From a virus: a stretch of 41,641 bases of DNA. The notes under the pieces were generated by a model that worked only from the letters and a program-made list of their open reading frames with translations, made no database searches and had not been told where the DNA came from. The position numbers and the translations under genes were made by a program. How positions within the stretch are numbered: position 1 is the first letter of the stretch; each line of letters starts with the position of its first letter. This document shows, piece by piece, positions 6,379-14,585 of the stretch. Where the stretch lies: the IMG/VR virus record IMGVR_UViG_3300047201_000005, positions 1 through 41,641 of that record. The stretch is one strand, 5' to 3'.

Positions 6379-8274
6379 TTATGCTCGCACCAGAGCTATC
6401 GTATAGAGGGTTGTCCCAACATAAACTTTTAGAAATTTGTCTGTCGTTGATCCAGCAGCGGCGTCCTGTGTTACACCTTGACCATCGGGTACAGAAGCAA
6501 ATCCCGACCAAAGCACGGTCCCGGTCGGCGTCCTTACTCTGAAACCTGTTATGATTCCGCTTTTGGTTCCGGAACCACCTAGACCTACTGAGACACCGCA
6601 ACCATGTGAATTGCTTGCCAGCGTGCCTACAACATCAAGTCCGAAGTTTGCTCCGCCGACATCACCAAGTCCATCGCTTGTGTCTATGCTCTTACCACTC
6701 TTTATAGTAGTATTGCCCCATATCGAACTTAATCCGCCGATGCCATCATAAGACGCATTAAGCGATAAATCGGTGTGAAATGGTGTCATTGATACGTCTT
6801 TATTACCGGTAACCGCAGAAGTAGAAAGTAACCTAACGGTCATTCCTTCTATGTACCCACCAGCCGACCATGCTTTACCACCATCATCGCAGTAGATAGC
6901 ATTACCCTGCGCACCTTCAGCCGTACCGAGTCCCCAGTTAGTATAATCCAAAGGAATGCCATATCCGACTGCATCATTATCCTCACCGATCCATATACCT
7001 CTATGGCATGTGTTCGGTCCAGCATAAAGAATATGGCTCCAATGCGGCGTTCCTGGGGGAACGTAAAAAGCTACTGCTTTACCGTCACCCGAAAAAGCAC
7101 CTGCACCCTCATTGGCTATGATTGACTTCACACCTGCAAGAACTGCGGCGGCTCCAATAGCGACTGTCCCGGTAAGTCCGAAATACCCTTCGATTCCAGC
7201 TATACAAATCGTGGCATTCCCAATGGTAGTAGCGCCTGCCAACTCCCAATATCCACGAACGCAGTTAAAGAATCCTCCTGATATATCCTTTCCAGTTGGG
7301 ATGTACATGTGTGATCGGATATTCGACCATGTAGGCGAACCTGTCTGTGTAGTGCCGATTAGCCCCCTTAGCCATAGCGTTGCATTATCACCAGTGATAA
7401 CCTGACTATCAGTGTCAGCAAATATCCTGATAATTGAAGCAGGATTTAACTCTCCAGAATAATGCGCAGCATCCTTAATTGATGCCCCAGTACCATCAGT
7501 ATTTTGCGTAAGCGTCCCGACTTGTGCAACCAGATCGCAAGTATTCACTGGAATGTTGATGCCGATCTGCCATAGTTTTGATGTTCCATTTCTATCTATC
7601 TGCAAAGCATTGAAATATCCAGCAGTGAAATTTGCAGAAGCATTTACCGAACTATCTATGCGGACACCATAAATTTTTGCACCGCCTGACAATACAGCAG
7701 ATGCACTTGTCATCCAAACAGTGAACTTACCAGCGTTCCAGTCTGTTGTAGGACCTGCGCTAGTTGTTATCGTTACAGCCTCGTCACTTTCTAGTAATCC
7801 CCAGACTGCTGAACCGCTACCTGTTGAGTCTATGTTTTTTTCAACTTCCATAGTTGCCCATACTGTAGCCCAAGAGTACCCACCACCCAATGCAAGTGTT
7901 ACCGCTTTGTTTATGGTTGTCTGGAAAATACCTGCCGCCCCTACATAATCGGTAGTGTTGTATAATATCCCCGTACCTGTTGACTTCATCTCTGTGCATA
8001 CCCGAAGTCCGGTATAACTCAAAGTAAGATCAACACCAGCATCGGTTGCAGGAAATGACCGCTGACCGATCTCTATTTCGCTGTCAAAGAACTGTAAGGA
8101 TTTTGCTGAAGCATCCCACTGAAAATAATCACCAGCGGTGTTACTCCAAGCCTTAAAATCAATACCATAACCTGTTAGCCCAAGTATCAACGCAGTCTCT
8201 ACTGCTGATGATTTTCTGTAAATATTCGCATTTCCTGACGAATCTGTAATTCCTTTATAAGTTTGAGTAGCCAT
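6379..8274 (-). CDS. Large Gly/Ser/Thr-rich virion protein (631 aa), unknown
   Basis: 631 residues, very rich in Gly, Ala, Thr and Ser with short strand-like blocks throughout, and no signal peptide, membrane segment or catalytic motif I can identify. N-terminus MATQTYKGITDSSGNANIY; later landmarks include GGFFNCVRGYWELAG and TCHRGIWIGEDND. The composition resembles phage fibres or capsid decorations. It sits right after the capsid, a decoration candidate and a small protein, which suggests attachment to the head. A strong GGAGG site precedes the ATG by 10 nt. At about 1.9 kb it is the second largest gene in the genome. An alternative is a head fibre that binds host surface. Confidence 0.55.
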   Translation of the reverse strand: MATQTYKGITDSSGNANIYRKSSAVETALILGLTGYGIDFKAWSNTAGDYFQWDASAKSLQFFDSEIEIGQRSFPATDAGVDLTLSYTGLRVCTEMKSTGTGILYNTTDYVGAAGIFQTTINKAVTLALGGGYSWATVWATMEVEKNIDSTGSGSAVWGLLESDEAVTITTSAGPTTDWNAGKFTVWMTSASAVLSGGAKIYGVRIDSSVNASANFTAGYFNALQIDRNGTSKLWQIGINIPVNTCDLVAQVGTLTQNTDGTGASIKDAAHYSGELNPASIIRIFADTDSQVITGDNATLWLRGLIGTTQTGSPTWSNIRSHMYIPTGKDISGGFFNCVRGYWELAGATTIGNATICIAGIEGYFGLTGTVAIGAAAVLAGVKSIIANEGAGAFSGDGKAVAFYVPPGTPHWSHILYAGPNTCHRGIWIGEDNDAVGYGIPLDYTNWGLGTAEGAQGNAIYCDDGGKAWSAGGYIEGMTVRLLSTSAVTGNKDVSMTPFHTDLSLNASYDGIGGLSSIWGNTTIKSGKSIDTSDGLGDVGGANFGLDVVGTLASNSHGCGVSVGLGGSGTKSGIITGFRVRTPTGTVLWSGFASVPDGQGVTQDAAAGSTTDKFLKVYVGTTLYTIALVRA

Positions 8275-8313
8275 TTTATCTTCTCCTCCCGATAGCCCAT
8301 GTAGCCACAGCTA

Positions 8314-8508
8314 TCAGATAGTTTTTGTTTTTGTTTTTCTAATCATTTTGTCTCTAGGGGGCATTTCCAGCCCCTTTTCCCCCTTTTCTGATTTTAATTC
8401 AGCAGTACCATCTTTTATCAGGTCATCAGCTTGTTTATCATCCAAAAACGATAATTGATGACCCGGTTGAAAATGAAGGTACCGCTTTTTTAATATCACG
8501 ATTTTCAT
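8314..8508 (-). CDS. Small capsid-adjacent protein (64 aa)
   Basis: Begins MKIVILKKRYLHFQPGHQLS, followed by FLDDKQADDLIKDGTAEL, a pattern typical of small phage proteins encoded beside the major capsid gene (aliphatic strand, PG turn, then a helix with -A--LI--G-AE). The tail is very basic (KMIRKTKTKTI). It overlaps the upstream gene by one base. Function is unknown in these families; a role in head assembly is inferred from position. Confidence 0.55.
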   Translation of the reverse strand: MKIVILKKRYLHFQPGHQLSFLDDKQADDLIKDGTAELKSEKGEKGLEMPPRDKMIRKTKTKTI

Positions 8509-9008
8509 TAACTATATGCCTCTGGCGGCGTTTCTCCGCATACTTTCATATCTAGTAATGCAACCGCGCTTATCAAATCAGTAACGCTCCCGGTAGGATC
8601 TGAAAACACCACCGTAAAGTAGTCGTAACCTTCGCCCAACTCGATCGGGTCGAATTCGATACTATAAAGTGAGTTTGCTGTCGCTAACGACATGGTATCA
8701 CTCGTAACATCCGTTCTCGTAAATGTCTTAGTTGGGCTTGCGTCTTCACCATAGGATGCCGATACATTTGTCTCCACCATAGTCTGAGACCAGTCAGTCC
8801 ACTGAGTGGCACTCCCTGCGGCGGCTGTTTTTGCTTTGTTGATCGTTATTGATGATGCGGCGCCCATCGCACCTGTAGAGACCAATATTCTGATATGCTC
8901 TGCATCTTTTGTACAGATATAGTTACCTGTCTTTCCGCCATCTATATTCTGCGGAGAGATCAGGTTTACGAATAATTGTTTTTGATGTCCTCTAATTGAA
9001 TTTGCCAT
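8508..9008 (-). CDS. Probable head decoration / minor capsid protein
   Basis: 166 residues, beta-rich and low in charge. It starts MANSIRGHQKQLFVNLISPQ, with SITINKAKTAAAG and SLYSIEFDPIELGEGYDYF later. It is the first gene after the major capsid, the usual place for decoration proteins, and its ATG follows GAGGTGAATAAAA. Assignment rests on position and composition only. Confidence 0.5.
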   Translation of the reverse strand: MANSIRGHQKQLFVNLISPQNIDGGKTGNYICTKDAEHIRILVSTGAMGAASSITINKAKTAAAGSATQWTDWSQTMVETNVSASYGEDASPTKTFTRTDVTSDTMSLATANSLYSIEFDPIELGEGYDYFTVVFSDPTGSVTDLISAVALLDMKVCGETPPEAYS

Positions 9009-9039
9009 TTTTATTCACCTCTGTTTTTTTTGATATATA

Positions 9040-10362
9040 TTAACTAAGCACTACGTAAGGACTCAGATAACTTGTAGTGGCATATCTTGGTGTCAAATAT
9101 GATTTCCATTTCGGCCTTGCATCGCAGTAGTAGACCAATCGGATGGTTGTTTGGTCAGTGAGAAAATACACGTGAGGACTTACATCAAAAGTAGGTCCTG
9201 TTGACATTGATGCCCTCAAATACTGAGAGGGATCCACAAGGATTAAATCGCCTTTTGTTCCTAATGCTTGGCAGAACTCCGTATATATAATTCTTCTGTT
9301 CAGTAATGTTTCAAATGGCTGGTTACCATCTGAAAACTGGTAAAGCGGCACACCTGAAAAACCAATAACTATATGCAACTTCCTGAGTTCTGTCTTGCAG
9401 TTGTGATTGGCAAGCCAAACACCTTTACCTCTGTCATAAAAAGCCAAGTCCATTGCTAATACGTCATCACTCTCTATGTGTGATGCGGTTGTCCTTGATA
9501 CGGTGATTCCCGGACCACCAGTAGCGGGTGTCGCTGTTATGTATCCCATAGGCTCGCCAGCCCCGATACCATTGATGGCTTTATCTGCTAAAAGTCCAGT
9601 TAGTGCCATCCCCATCATCTCGCGTAACATGGCTTCAACTGATACAGGACTGAATAAAATCATTTTATTCGATGGCGCACTTGCCAGTTTTGCGGATTCC
9701 AAACTGAGTTTGATTGATCCGAATGTTGGTCGGCGCTCATTAATCGTGTCTAATTCGCCTTGGAATGATGCGTATATGCCTCCAAAGTAATATCCAGAGC
9801 TATGGTCCCAATTTTCAGGCGTTGGGAATTCTATCGAGGGCACTGACATCGGAATATTTGTCATTTGATCCCAAAGTCCTGTGTCTTTTAGAGCTTGATC
9901 GACTAGAGGCCCCCCTATCCCTGGGGGAATAAGTGCGCCGCCATAAGTGTAATCTCCTGCTACGGGGCCGGTACCTGCTTTCAGTATTTCATTCTTAATT
10001 TTGGCTTGATATTCGTTTAGTTTCTTTATGCGCGGGTCAACAGCATCATGTCTACCATCTTTTTTCAAAGCATCTGCTTGAAATTGATTGACCACGAATT
10101 CGCCTAAATTACCGAATCCGAACTTGCCATCTTCCTTTTCTGTGCTTTCAAAGAGCTTCCTACTTGCAAGTGCCTTATTGATCGACTCGAGGCTTTCATT
10201 CATTTTTGCATTCTCAGCCTTTATATCATCGATCTCTTTTTTTGTTTCTTCATTCATCGGCAGCTTATCAAGTTTTTTGAGATAATCCTCATTCTTCTGA
10301 ATTCCATCAATGAGTAAAGGAAGCGTTTTTTCTGCTATCTGCTCAATCGTTAATTGCGGCAT
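9040..10362 (-). CDS. Major capsid protein, HK97 fold
   Basis: 440 residues from the ATG at 10362. An earlier in-frame ATG nine bases upstream touches the AGGAG ribosome site, so the second is preferred. Residues ~5-70 form a charged coiled coil, the HK97 delta/scaffold domain removed by the prohead protease. The mature shell follows: YGGALIPPGIGGPLVDQALK, SVPSIEFPTPENW, a long helix with MLREMMGMALTG, and INGIGAGEPMGYI, the recognisable P-loop/A-domain phrase of HK97 gp5 relatives. The gene is directly downstream of the protease, as in HK97-type head modules. It builds the icosahedral shell. Confidence 0.92.
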   Translation of the reverse strand: MPQLTIEQIAEKTLPLLIDGIQKNEDYLKKLDKLPMNEETKKEIDDIKAENAKMNESLESINKALASRKLFESTEKEDGKFGFGNLGEFVVNQFQADALKKDGRHDAVDPRIKKLNEYQAKIKNEILKAGTGPVAGDYTYGGALIPPGIGGPLVDQALKDTGLWDQMTNIPMSVPSIEFPTPENWDHSSGYYFGGIYASFQGELDTINERRPTFGSIKLSLESAKLASAPSNKMILFSPVSVEAMLREMMGMALTGLLADKAINGIGAGEPMGYITATPATGGPGITVSRTTASHIESDDVLAMDLAFYDRGKGVWLANHNCKTELRKLHIVIGFSGVPLYQFSDGNQPFETLLNRRIIYTEFCQALGTKGDLILVDPSQYLRASMSTGPTFDVSPHVYFLTDQTTIRLVYYCDARPKWKSYLTPRYATTSYLSPYVVLS

Positions 10363-10377
10363 TTTTATCATCTCCTA

Positions 10378-11490
10378 TTATAATTCAATTTCAAATTCCT
10401 CTGCGTCATCTCCAGTTCCGACTGATACTTCCACGAGATCATCGCTAGTATCTCCATCATCCCCTGATACGTCATCCTCGACCTCGATCAATTCGAGGTC
10501 ACTATTTTCGTCTATTTCAATATCATATAAGTCTGCTTCATCTATGTTTGGATGTTTTATTGACTCAAGTGCCTTTATTCGGCTTTTCATTATTTCTATA
10601 TCGTCTTTAACCTCAAATATAAAAGGTGATAATTCAAAGTTTAATTCTTCAATAATGATTGCCTTATCAAACATTTCTTCAAACTCTTTACCTATGTCGG
10701 AATGGTCCGCAAACCATTTCTTAGCTTTCTCTAGCGTCCATCCTTCTGACTTCTCAAATATAAGTGTCTGCATAACCATTGACCCATTACCATTAGTCAG
10801 TTTGCCAACAACAGCCTTAACCTTTGGACTTGTACTTGGTAATGGGATCGTCCTGAATGATCCTTCAATAAATAGTGAAGGATCCCTTAATCTATGCCTG
10901 AAACTCGCTGATGTTTCATCCCATCCGGGCTTTGTTATATCTTTTGTTTCCTCTATCAGGTTATCAAACCAATCCTTCATCTGCTTTGTCTTGATCAGTC
11001 CGCTTTCTAAAGCTTCTACTAAAGCTCCAGGATGCGCTGGCACTACTACACAACTAATTTCAAGTAATTCCTGTTTGGTATAAGTACGTCTTGGTGACTT
11101 TGTATCTTCTGGCTTTGCGTCAATCCATTCTTTTGGGTCAAATCCTACACTAAAAGCATTCATATAACCTTCACGATATAAATAATATGTTTCATTGCCT
11201 GATGCTGTATCAGCGAATTGCGGCTTGAATAGCAAACCTTCAGGATTTTCTGATGGTGAAGGTTTTGTCCAGATAGATTTTGCGACTGGCGGATTCCTGT
11301 AATCGTGGAATAGAGGAACAACAGGATTTTTCTTGAAGTTTCTCAAATCCCAACCATCTGCTTTCAAGACTTCTCTATCACGATCTATTCCTTCTTTTGA
11401 TGCCCATGCAGTGAAGGATCGCTCGTTATCATTGAAACTCTTTATTTCTGCTGATTCACCAACTATAAATTTGTATAATGGTTCTGCCAT
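10378..11490 (-). CDS. Prohead protease (U35-like) with C-terminal extension
   Basis: 370 residues. The N-terminal ~160 residues are the herpesvirus-protease-like fold of HK97 gp4: RSFTAWASKEGIDRDREV, a catalytic His62 in PLFHDYRNPP, Ser114 in NAFSVGFDPKEW, and LLEISCVVVPAHPGA. Residues ~190-280 hold a second conserved phage block (FRHRLRDP..., a GKLTNGNG turn, then a WTLEKAKKWFADH helix). The tail is strongly acidic (about 310-370) and may act as scaffold. The protein trims the capsid delta domain during prohead maturation. A GGGTG ribosome site lies 5 nt from the ATG, just downstream of an intrinsic terminator. Confidence 0.85.
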   Translation of the reverse strand: MAEPLYKFIVGESAEIKSFNDNERSFTAWASKEGIDRDREVLKADGWDLRNFKKNPVVPLFHDYRNPPVAKSIWTKPSPSENPEGLLFKPQFADTASGNETYYLYREGYMNAFSVGFDPKEWIDAKPEDTKSPRRTYTKQELLEISCVVVPAHPGALVEALESGLIKTKQMKDWFDNLIEETKDITKPGWDETSASFRHRLRDPSLFIEGSFRTIPLPSTSPKVKAVVGKLTNGNGSMVMQTLIFEKSEGWTLEKAKKWFADHSDIGKEFEEMFDKAIIIEELNFELSPFIFEVKDDIEIMKSRIKALESIKHPNIDEADLYDIEIDENSDLELIEVEDDVSGDDGDTSDDLVEVSVGTGDDAEEFEIEL

Positions 11491-11523
11491 AAGATCACCC
11501 GCTTTGAGTGCCGGTTAATAACC

Positions 11524-11576
11524 AAAAAAAAGGACGCCGGTTAAGCGTATTTCAGGCTTATTAACCGGCGTCCTTT
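11524..11576 (-). terminator. Strong intrinsic terminator (minus strand), possibly bidirectional
   Basis: A perfect 16-bp inverted repeat (11529-11544 with 11561-11576; GGACGCCGGTTAA core) surrounds a 16-nt loop. On the minus strand it is followed at once by eight T (complement of 11524-11531), the textbook intrinsic terminator. On the plus strand the stem ends TCCTTT and then GTTTTT after a short gap. It separates the packaging genes from the protease/capsid genes. A third copy of the arm (GCCGGTTAATAA, 11511-11522) lies just downstream in the minus transcript and could pair with the first arm. Confidence 0.88.
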
Positions 11577-11592
11577 ATAAGTTTTTAAATAT

Positions 11593-11769
11593 CTATGTTA
11601 GAAAAATACACTCCTTACCGAATATTTTCTTATTATCATCTTCAGAAAACCTATCAGAAAAAACCCGCTTATTTACTAAACCAATTTCAAATTCCCATTC
11701 AACAGTCCCACAAACTGGCATATCATCAGGATATGGCTCAAGAGCCTTAATTAACTCAGCCTTTGTCAT
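11593..11769 (-). CDS. Small hypothetical phage protein (58 aa)
   Basis: The start MTKAELIKALEPYPDDMPV is chosen for the GGAG site 4 nt upstream; the longer upstream frame is basic, non-conserved-looking and overlaps the previous gene. The opening LIKALEPYPDDMPV is a common phage micro-family (helix, then P-DDxxV, then a strand VEWEFEIG). It is the last gene before the terminator. Function unknown. Confidence 0.55.
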   Translation of the reverse strand: MTKAELIKALEPYPDDMPVCGTVEWEFEIGLVNKRVFSDRFSEDDNKKIFGKECIFLT

Positions 11770-11791
11770 AACTCTCCCTCTTCTATTCTCT

Positions 11792-12157
11792 CTATGATTC
11801 TTTATCTTCCTCTCGTTTTTGCCTTCGTTTAGCCGGAAGATTAAACAAAGCATTACTAATAGTCTCTGCGAACTCTTCTGAGATTATCAGTTGACCATGA
11901 TCGCCGTCCTCTATTATGCTCATAAGACAATGCTCCCATCCATCTTGATTGTATAAACTTAAATTGTTGGGAATATTATCTTTTTGTGATTCCTCTGTCC
12001 AATTTATCTTTTTATCTGGACTATAAGCCTCGATGTATTTAATTATCTTCTCTAAATCATCTTTTGGTGATTCTGATTCTTTTATAACCAATCCAAAATT
12101 ACATTCACATGATTCCGTTTGATGTCGTGTTTCCATTCTTACAACAAAAAATTTCAT
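11792..12157 (-). CDS. Hypothetical protein (121 aa)
   Basis: Starts MKFFVVRMETRHQTESCECN. The start is chosen because AAGGGGGATATGTAAG precedes it and because the frameshifted MuF product ends just before this ribosome site. Contains an acidic helix (DDLEKIIKYIEAY), DGWEHCLMSIIEDGDHG and a basic C-terminus (PAKRRQKREE). Probably soluble. No family recognised. Confidence 0.5.
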   Translation of the reverse strand: MKFFVVRMETRHQTESCECNFGLVIKESESPKDDLEKIIKYIEAYSPDKKINWTEESQKDNIPNNLSLYNQDGWEHCLMSIIEDGDHGQLIISEEFAETISNALFNLPAKRRQKREEDKES

Positions 12158-12171
12158 CTTACATATCCCCC

Positions 12172-13151
12172 TTATTTTATCCTTACCCATTGACCGAGAA
12201 AAGCATATATTTTAGCACCCTCAAACACAATTGGTATGAGGGTGCATCTGCAAAAGGGTGCAATGGCGAATGACGTATATCCTCATAGCTAAATGTAAAC
12301 CTTATTGATCCCGCCTTCTGATACTTGTTATATACTTCATAGATAAACTTATCATGAGCGGTTGTGATCTCTATGCCTTTTAATATCTTCTCAGGCTTCG
12401 GCAATTCCAGAACATCACCACGATTGAAATAGTTTGTACCAACAGGTATAGGATCTCTGCTTCCCATTTCTGCACACCAGGGACATAACCTTTCATCATG
12501 TGCGCATAACCACTTCTTGCCCTCTACAACCCCGCTTTGTATGTATCCCTGCTCCGCTCCTTCGTTTAACCCCCATATAGCCTCTGTCCTTGCTATCCTA
12601 ACAGACCTAAACTTACTCATGTTGGAGTATAATAATCGTATCTTTTTCTCTAGCTGTGGTATACCATCCCCAGCTTGTATGCTATCAGTTATAACCCTAT
12701 GTAACAAATCTCTTGTCTCATTGATAACGCTATCACTAAAAAGATTCGACTTGTTCGTGACCGCTGACATGACATTCGGGTTTAATACGTCAAACGATAC
12801 ACCCACTTCAAGTGCTTCTAGCTCCAATGATGCCCATGCAGTCATTATGCCCGGAAGTTCTAGTTGGCCGAACTCGTTATAGATGATCCTGTATTTATTC
12901 CAGTCCGCTAAATTGTTCTCGTCTACATACCCAATGCTTTCATCCGCTTTGACCGACTTTCGATTCAGATTGGATAAAATGTCATCAAGCTGGTTATCAA
13001 AGACCTCACGGAGTTTAACACGGTATTTGCGTTGTGGCTTTTCTGATGTCTGTACAAACAGATTCCACCTATCCTCAAGTTTAGTCTTGATGTAGTAATC
13101 GGCTACTGAACGTATGATAAGCGGATTTGTGATAAGGCTACTTCGTGTCAT
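12172..13151 (-). CDS. MuF-type minor head protein with -1 programmed frameshift
   Basis: The zero frame encodes 322 residues and stops at 12183. It has the Mu gpF/SPP1 gp7 features: a helical N-terminus, VRIARTEAIWGLNEGAEQGY, then WLCAHDERLCPWCAEMG and HSPLHPF. MuF proteins end HPxCRCT, but here the zero frame departs into ADAPSYQLCL. A -1 shift at C CCT TTT (12258-12252) restores CRCTLIPIVFEG and runs 26 residues to TAA at 12174-12172, giving 326 residues and ending just ahead of the next ribosome site. A 6-nt spacer and a 9-bp stem follow the slip site. MuF proteins are minor head components found with the portal. No ribosome site is visible at the ATG. Alternative: a real or sequencing deletion of one T. 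Confidence 0.82.
12215..12258 (-). promoter_or_regulatory. -1 ribosomal frameshift signal in the MuF gene
   Basis: The minus strand reads CCCTTTT in frame as C CCT TTT (a full X XXY YYZ heptamer), a 6-nt spacer GCAGAT, then GCACCCTCA (12245-12237) pairing perfectly with TGAGGGTGC (12223-12215) around a 13-nt loop. Heptamer, spacer and stem follow the standard -1 frameshifting design. Re-reading the T at 12252 opens the frame that encodes the family's conserved C-terminus. Confidence 0.75.
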
Positions 13152-13161
13152 TTTATTATAT

Positions 13162-13212
13162 TTAGAAGTTTATTGCTAAATTTAACTGTGTTTCTAATCT
13201 CGATATCTCCAT
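13162..13212 (-). CDS. Possible leader peptide / micro-ORF (16 aa) before MuF
   Basis: ATG at 13212 has an excellent AAGGGGGAGATATT ribosome site and encodes MEISRLETQLNLAINF before TAA. The MuF start, 10 bases further on, has no ribosome site of its own. Translation of this short frame may therefore deliver ribosomes to MuF. It could also be the remnant of one of the small proteins often found between portal and MuF. Confidence 0.4.
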   Translation of the reverse strand: MEISRLETQLNLAINF

Positions 13213-13224
13213 AATATCTCCCCC

Positions 13225-14583
13225 TTACTTCTTCTCTAACTCCTCTTTAACAGCCTTCGCAAGCGCCTTGCCTTCTTGCTCTGCCCCTACTTCACCTATC
13301 GGAACACCATGATACATCGGGTAATCAATGCCCAAAGGCTCATCATTCATCATAGCACGTACTTGATCTATTGTCCAGATACCATTATTGACATATTCAG
13401 TATTCTCCTTGAGCTCCAATTCCCTGTTGGCTGGCACCGGATCCTCAAATGCTATAAACTTATTCTCGCTATTCGGAAACATCGGGATAAAACTCTGGTT
13501 CATTGCTTCTTGCATATTCTCGCACAATGGCTGTAAAGAATACATTGCAAGCTCTGTTTTCAGCGCATCCTGCGCCGCCCTGCTGGATTCACGCTCAAGC
13601 ATTCCCACGGGGATACCGAATACATTGCAAATCAATTCACGCTCTAGCTTACGATTCGTGACAAATGGCAAATCTCTTGCATTTCCTGATAAGTCTATCG
13701 TCTTGAGATTCCCCGGCAATACTGGCATTTTGTCGCGCTTTGTTGTGCGATACTCTTCCATCTGTAATTGTATATTTTGTCTAACTGGCTCAGATAAAGG
13801 CATGTTCCCTTCGCTGGTTAATATCATTTCACGCCTTAACCTGTTTGCAATCAAATCAAAGAGAAAATCTGTCATGGCATGATCAAGTGAGACAGATTCG
13901 CAAGCGGCTTTTGTTGGAGAGAACCCTGCCGTCCCAAGTGATGGGTTGAAATATGTAAAATGGACGATCTCGCTGGCTTCGTAAATTACTTCAATTTTGC
14001 CATCCTTGTATTCATAGCTGATAATTTCTCCATAAGTTTCGCTGTTATCTGTCAAATCCATTATCGGCTTCATGTATTGCGGGAGAACAAAAAATATCTG
14101 GAATGGAGTGAAACCCTTTCTCACATACCAATAAGCATCGCCTGCTATGTCAAGATGTGTTATCGTGCCTAGTTTTAAGTGACTTTGATTATGGAGCGAG
14201 TTGACTTTGCGTAAGAGATCAAGGATGGGATCGGATGTGATTTCTACCATATCGGTAGCACTGGAGAGCGATTTTTCAAGTGATGGCAAGCTAAAAAGAT
14301 AATCTTTTTGTTTTGTGGTAGTTTCTTTTGCTCTTTGGGATTTCATATCAGTTGTATATAGCTTCCATTTTACGGCCGCCACACCTTTTGCTCTACGCTC
14401 AATACAACTGTATATCGTGCCATAATAACCTTTGAAAAGTTCTGCTATGCTGTGTCCAGAAATAAAGCGCCCGCCTTTTTGCCAGCTTAGAAGATATGAT
14501 AAGTAACCCTCAAAATCCCCCCAAGCTGATTGTATTGTATTCGGAATAGAGGCTTTTTTCTTGAATCTGTCAAAGAGTTTCAT
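13225..14583 (-). CDS. Portal protein (HK97/SPP1-like)
   Basis: 452 residues. Family landmarks in order: N-terminal KLFDRFKKK, YYGTIYSCIERRAKGVAAVKWKLY, LDIAGDAYWYVRKG, FFVLPQYMKPI, IVHFTYFNPSLGTAGFSP, DFLFDLIANRLRREM, FVTNRKLERELICNVFGIPVGML, and the C-terminal NNGIWTIDQVRAMM followed by LGIDYP. This is the dodecameric portal, the channel for DNA entry and exit and the site where terminase and connectors dock. Length is normal. It lies directly after the large terminase gene, which ends three bases upstream, with a GGTGTAATT ribosome site. Confidence 0.92.
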   Translation of the reverse strand: MKLFDRFKKKASIPNTIQSAWGDFEGYLSYLLSWQKGGRFISGHSIAELFKGYYGTIYSCIERRAKGVAAVKWKLYTTDMKSQRAKETTTKQKDYLFSLPSLEKSLSSATDMVEITSDPILDLLRKVNSLHNQSHLKLGTITHLDIAGDAYWYVRKGFTPFQIFFVLPQYMKPIMDLTDNSETYGEIISYEYKDGKIEVIYEASEIVHFTYFNPSLGTAGFSPTKAACESVSLDHAMTDFLFDLIANRLRREMILTSEGNMPLSEPVRQNIQLQMEEYRTTKRDKMPVLPGNLKTIDLSGNARDLPFVTNRKLERELICNVFGIPVGMLERESSRAAQDALKTELAMYSLQPLCENMQEAMNQSFIPMFPNSENKFIAFEDPVPANRELELKENTEYVNNGIWTIDQVRAMMNDEPLGIDYPMYHGVPIGEVGAEQEGKALAKAVKEELEKK

Positions 14584-14585
14584 AA

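Noticed and set aside
8292-8315. GATAGC/GCTATC hairpin before the 631-residue protein
   Set aside because: Only 6 bp and just upstream of a normal ribosome site; not distinguishable from chance.
10310-11083. 257-residue plus-strand frame rich in serine
   Set aside because: It is antisense to the prohead protease and capsid genes, has no ribosome site and mirrors their codon pattern.
11593-11853. Longer 86-residue reading of the last gene before the terminator
   Set aside because: The extra N-terminus overlaps the upstream gene and lacks a ribosome site; the ATG at 11769 has GGAG.
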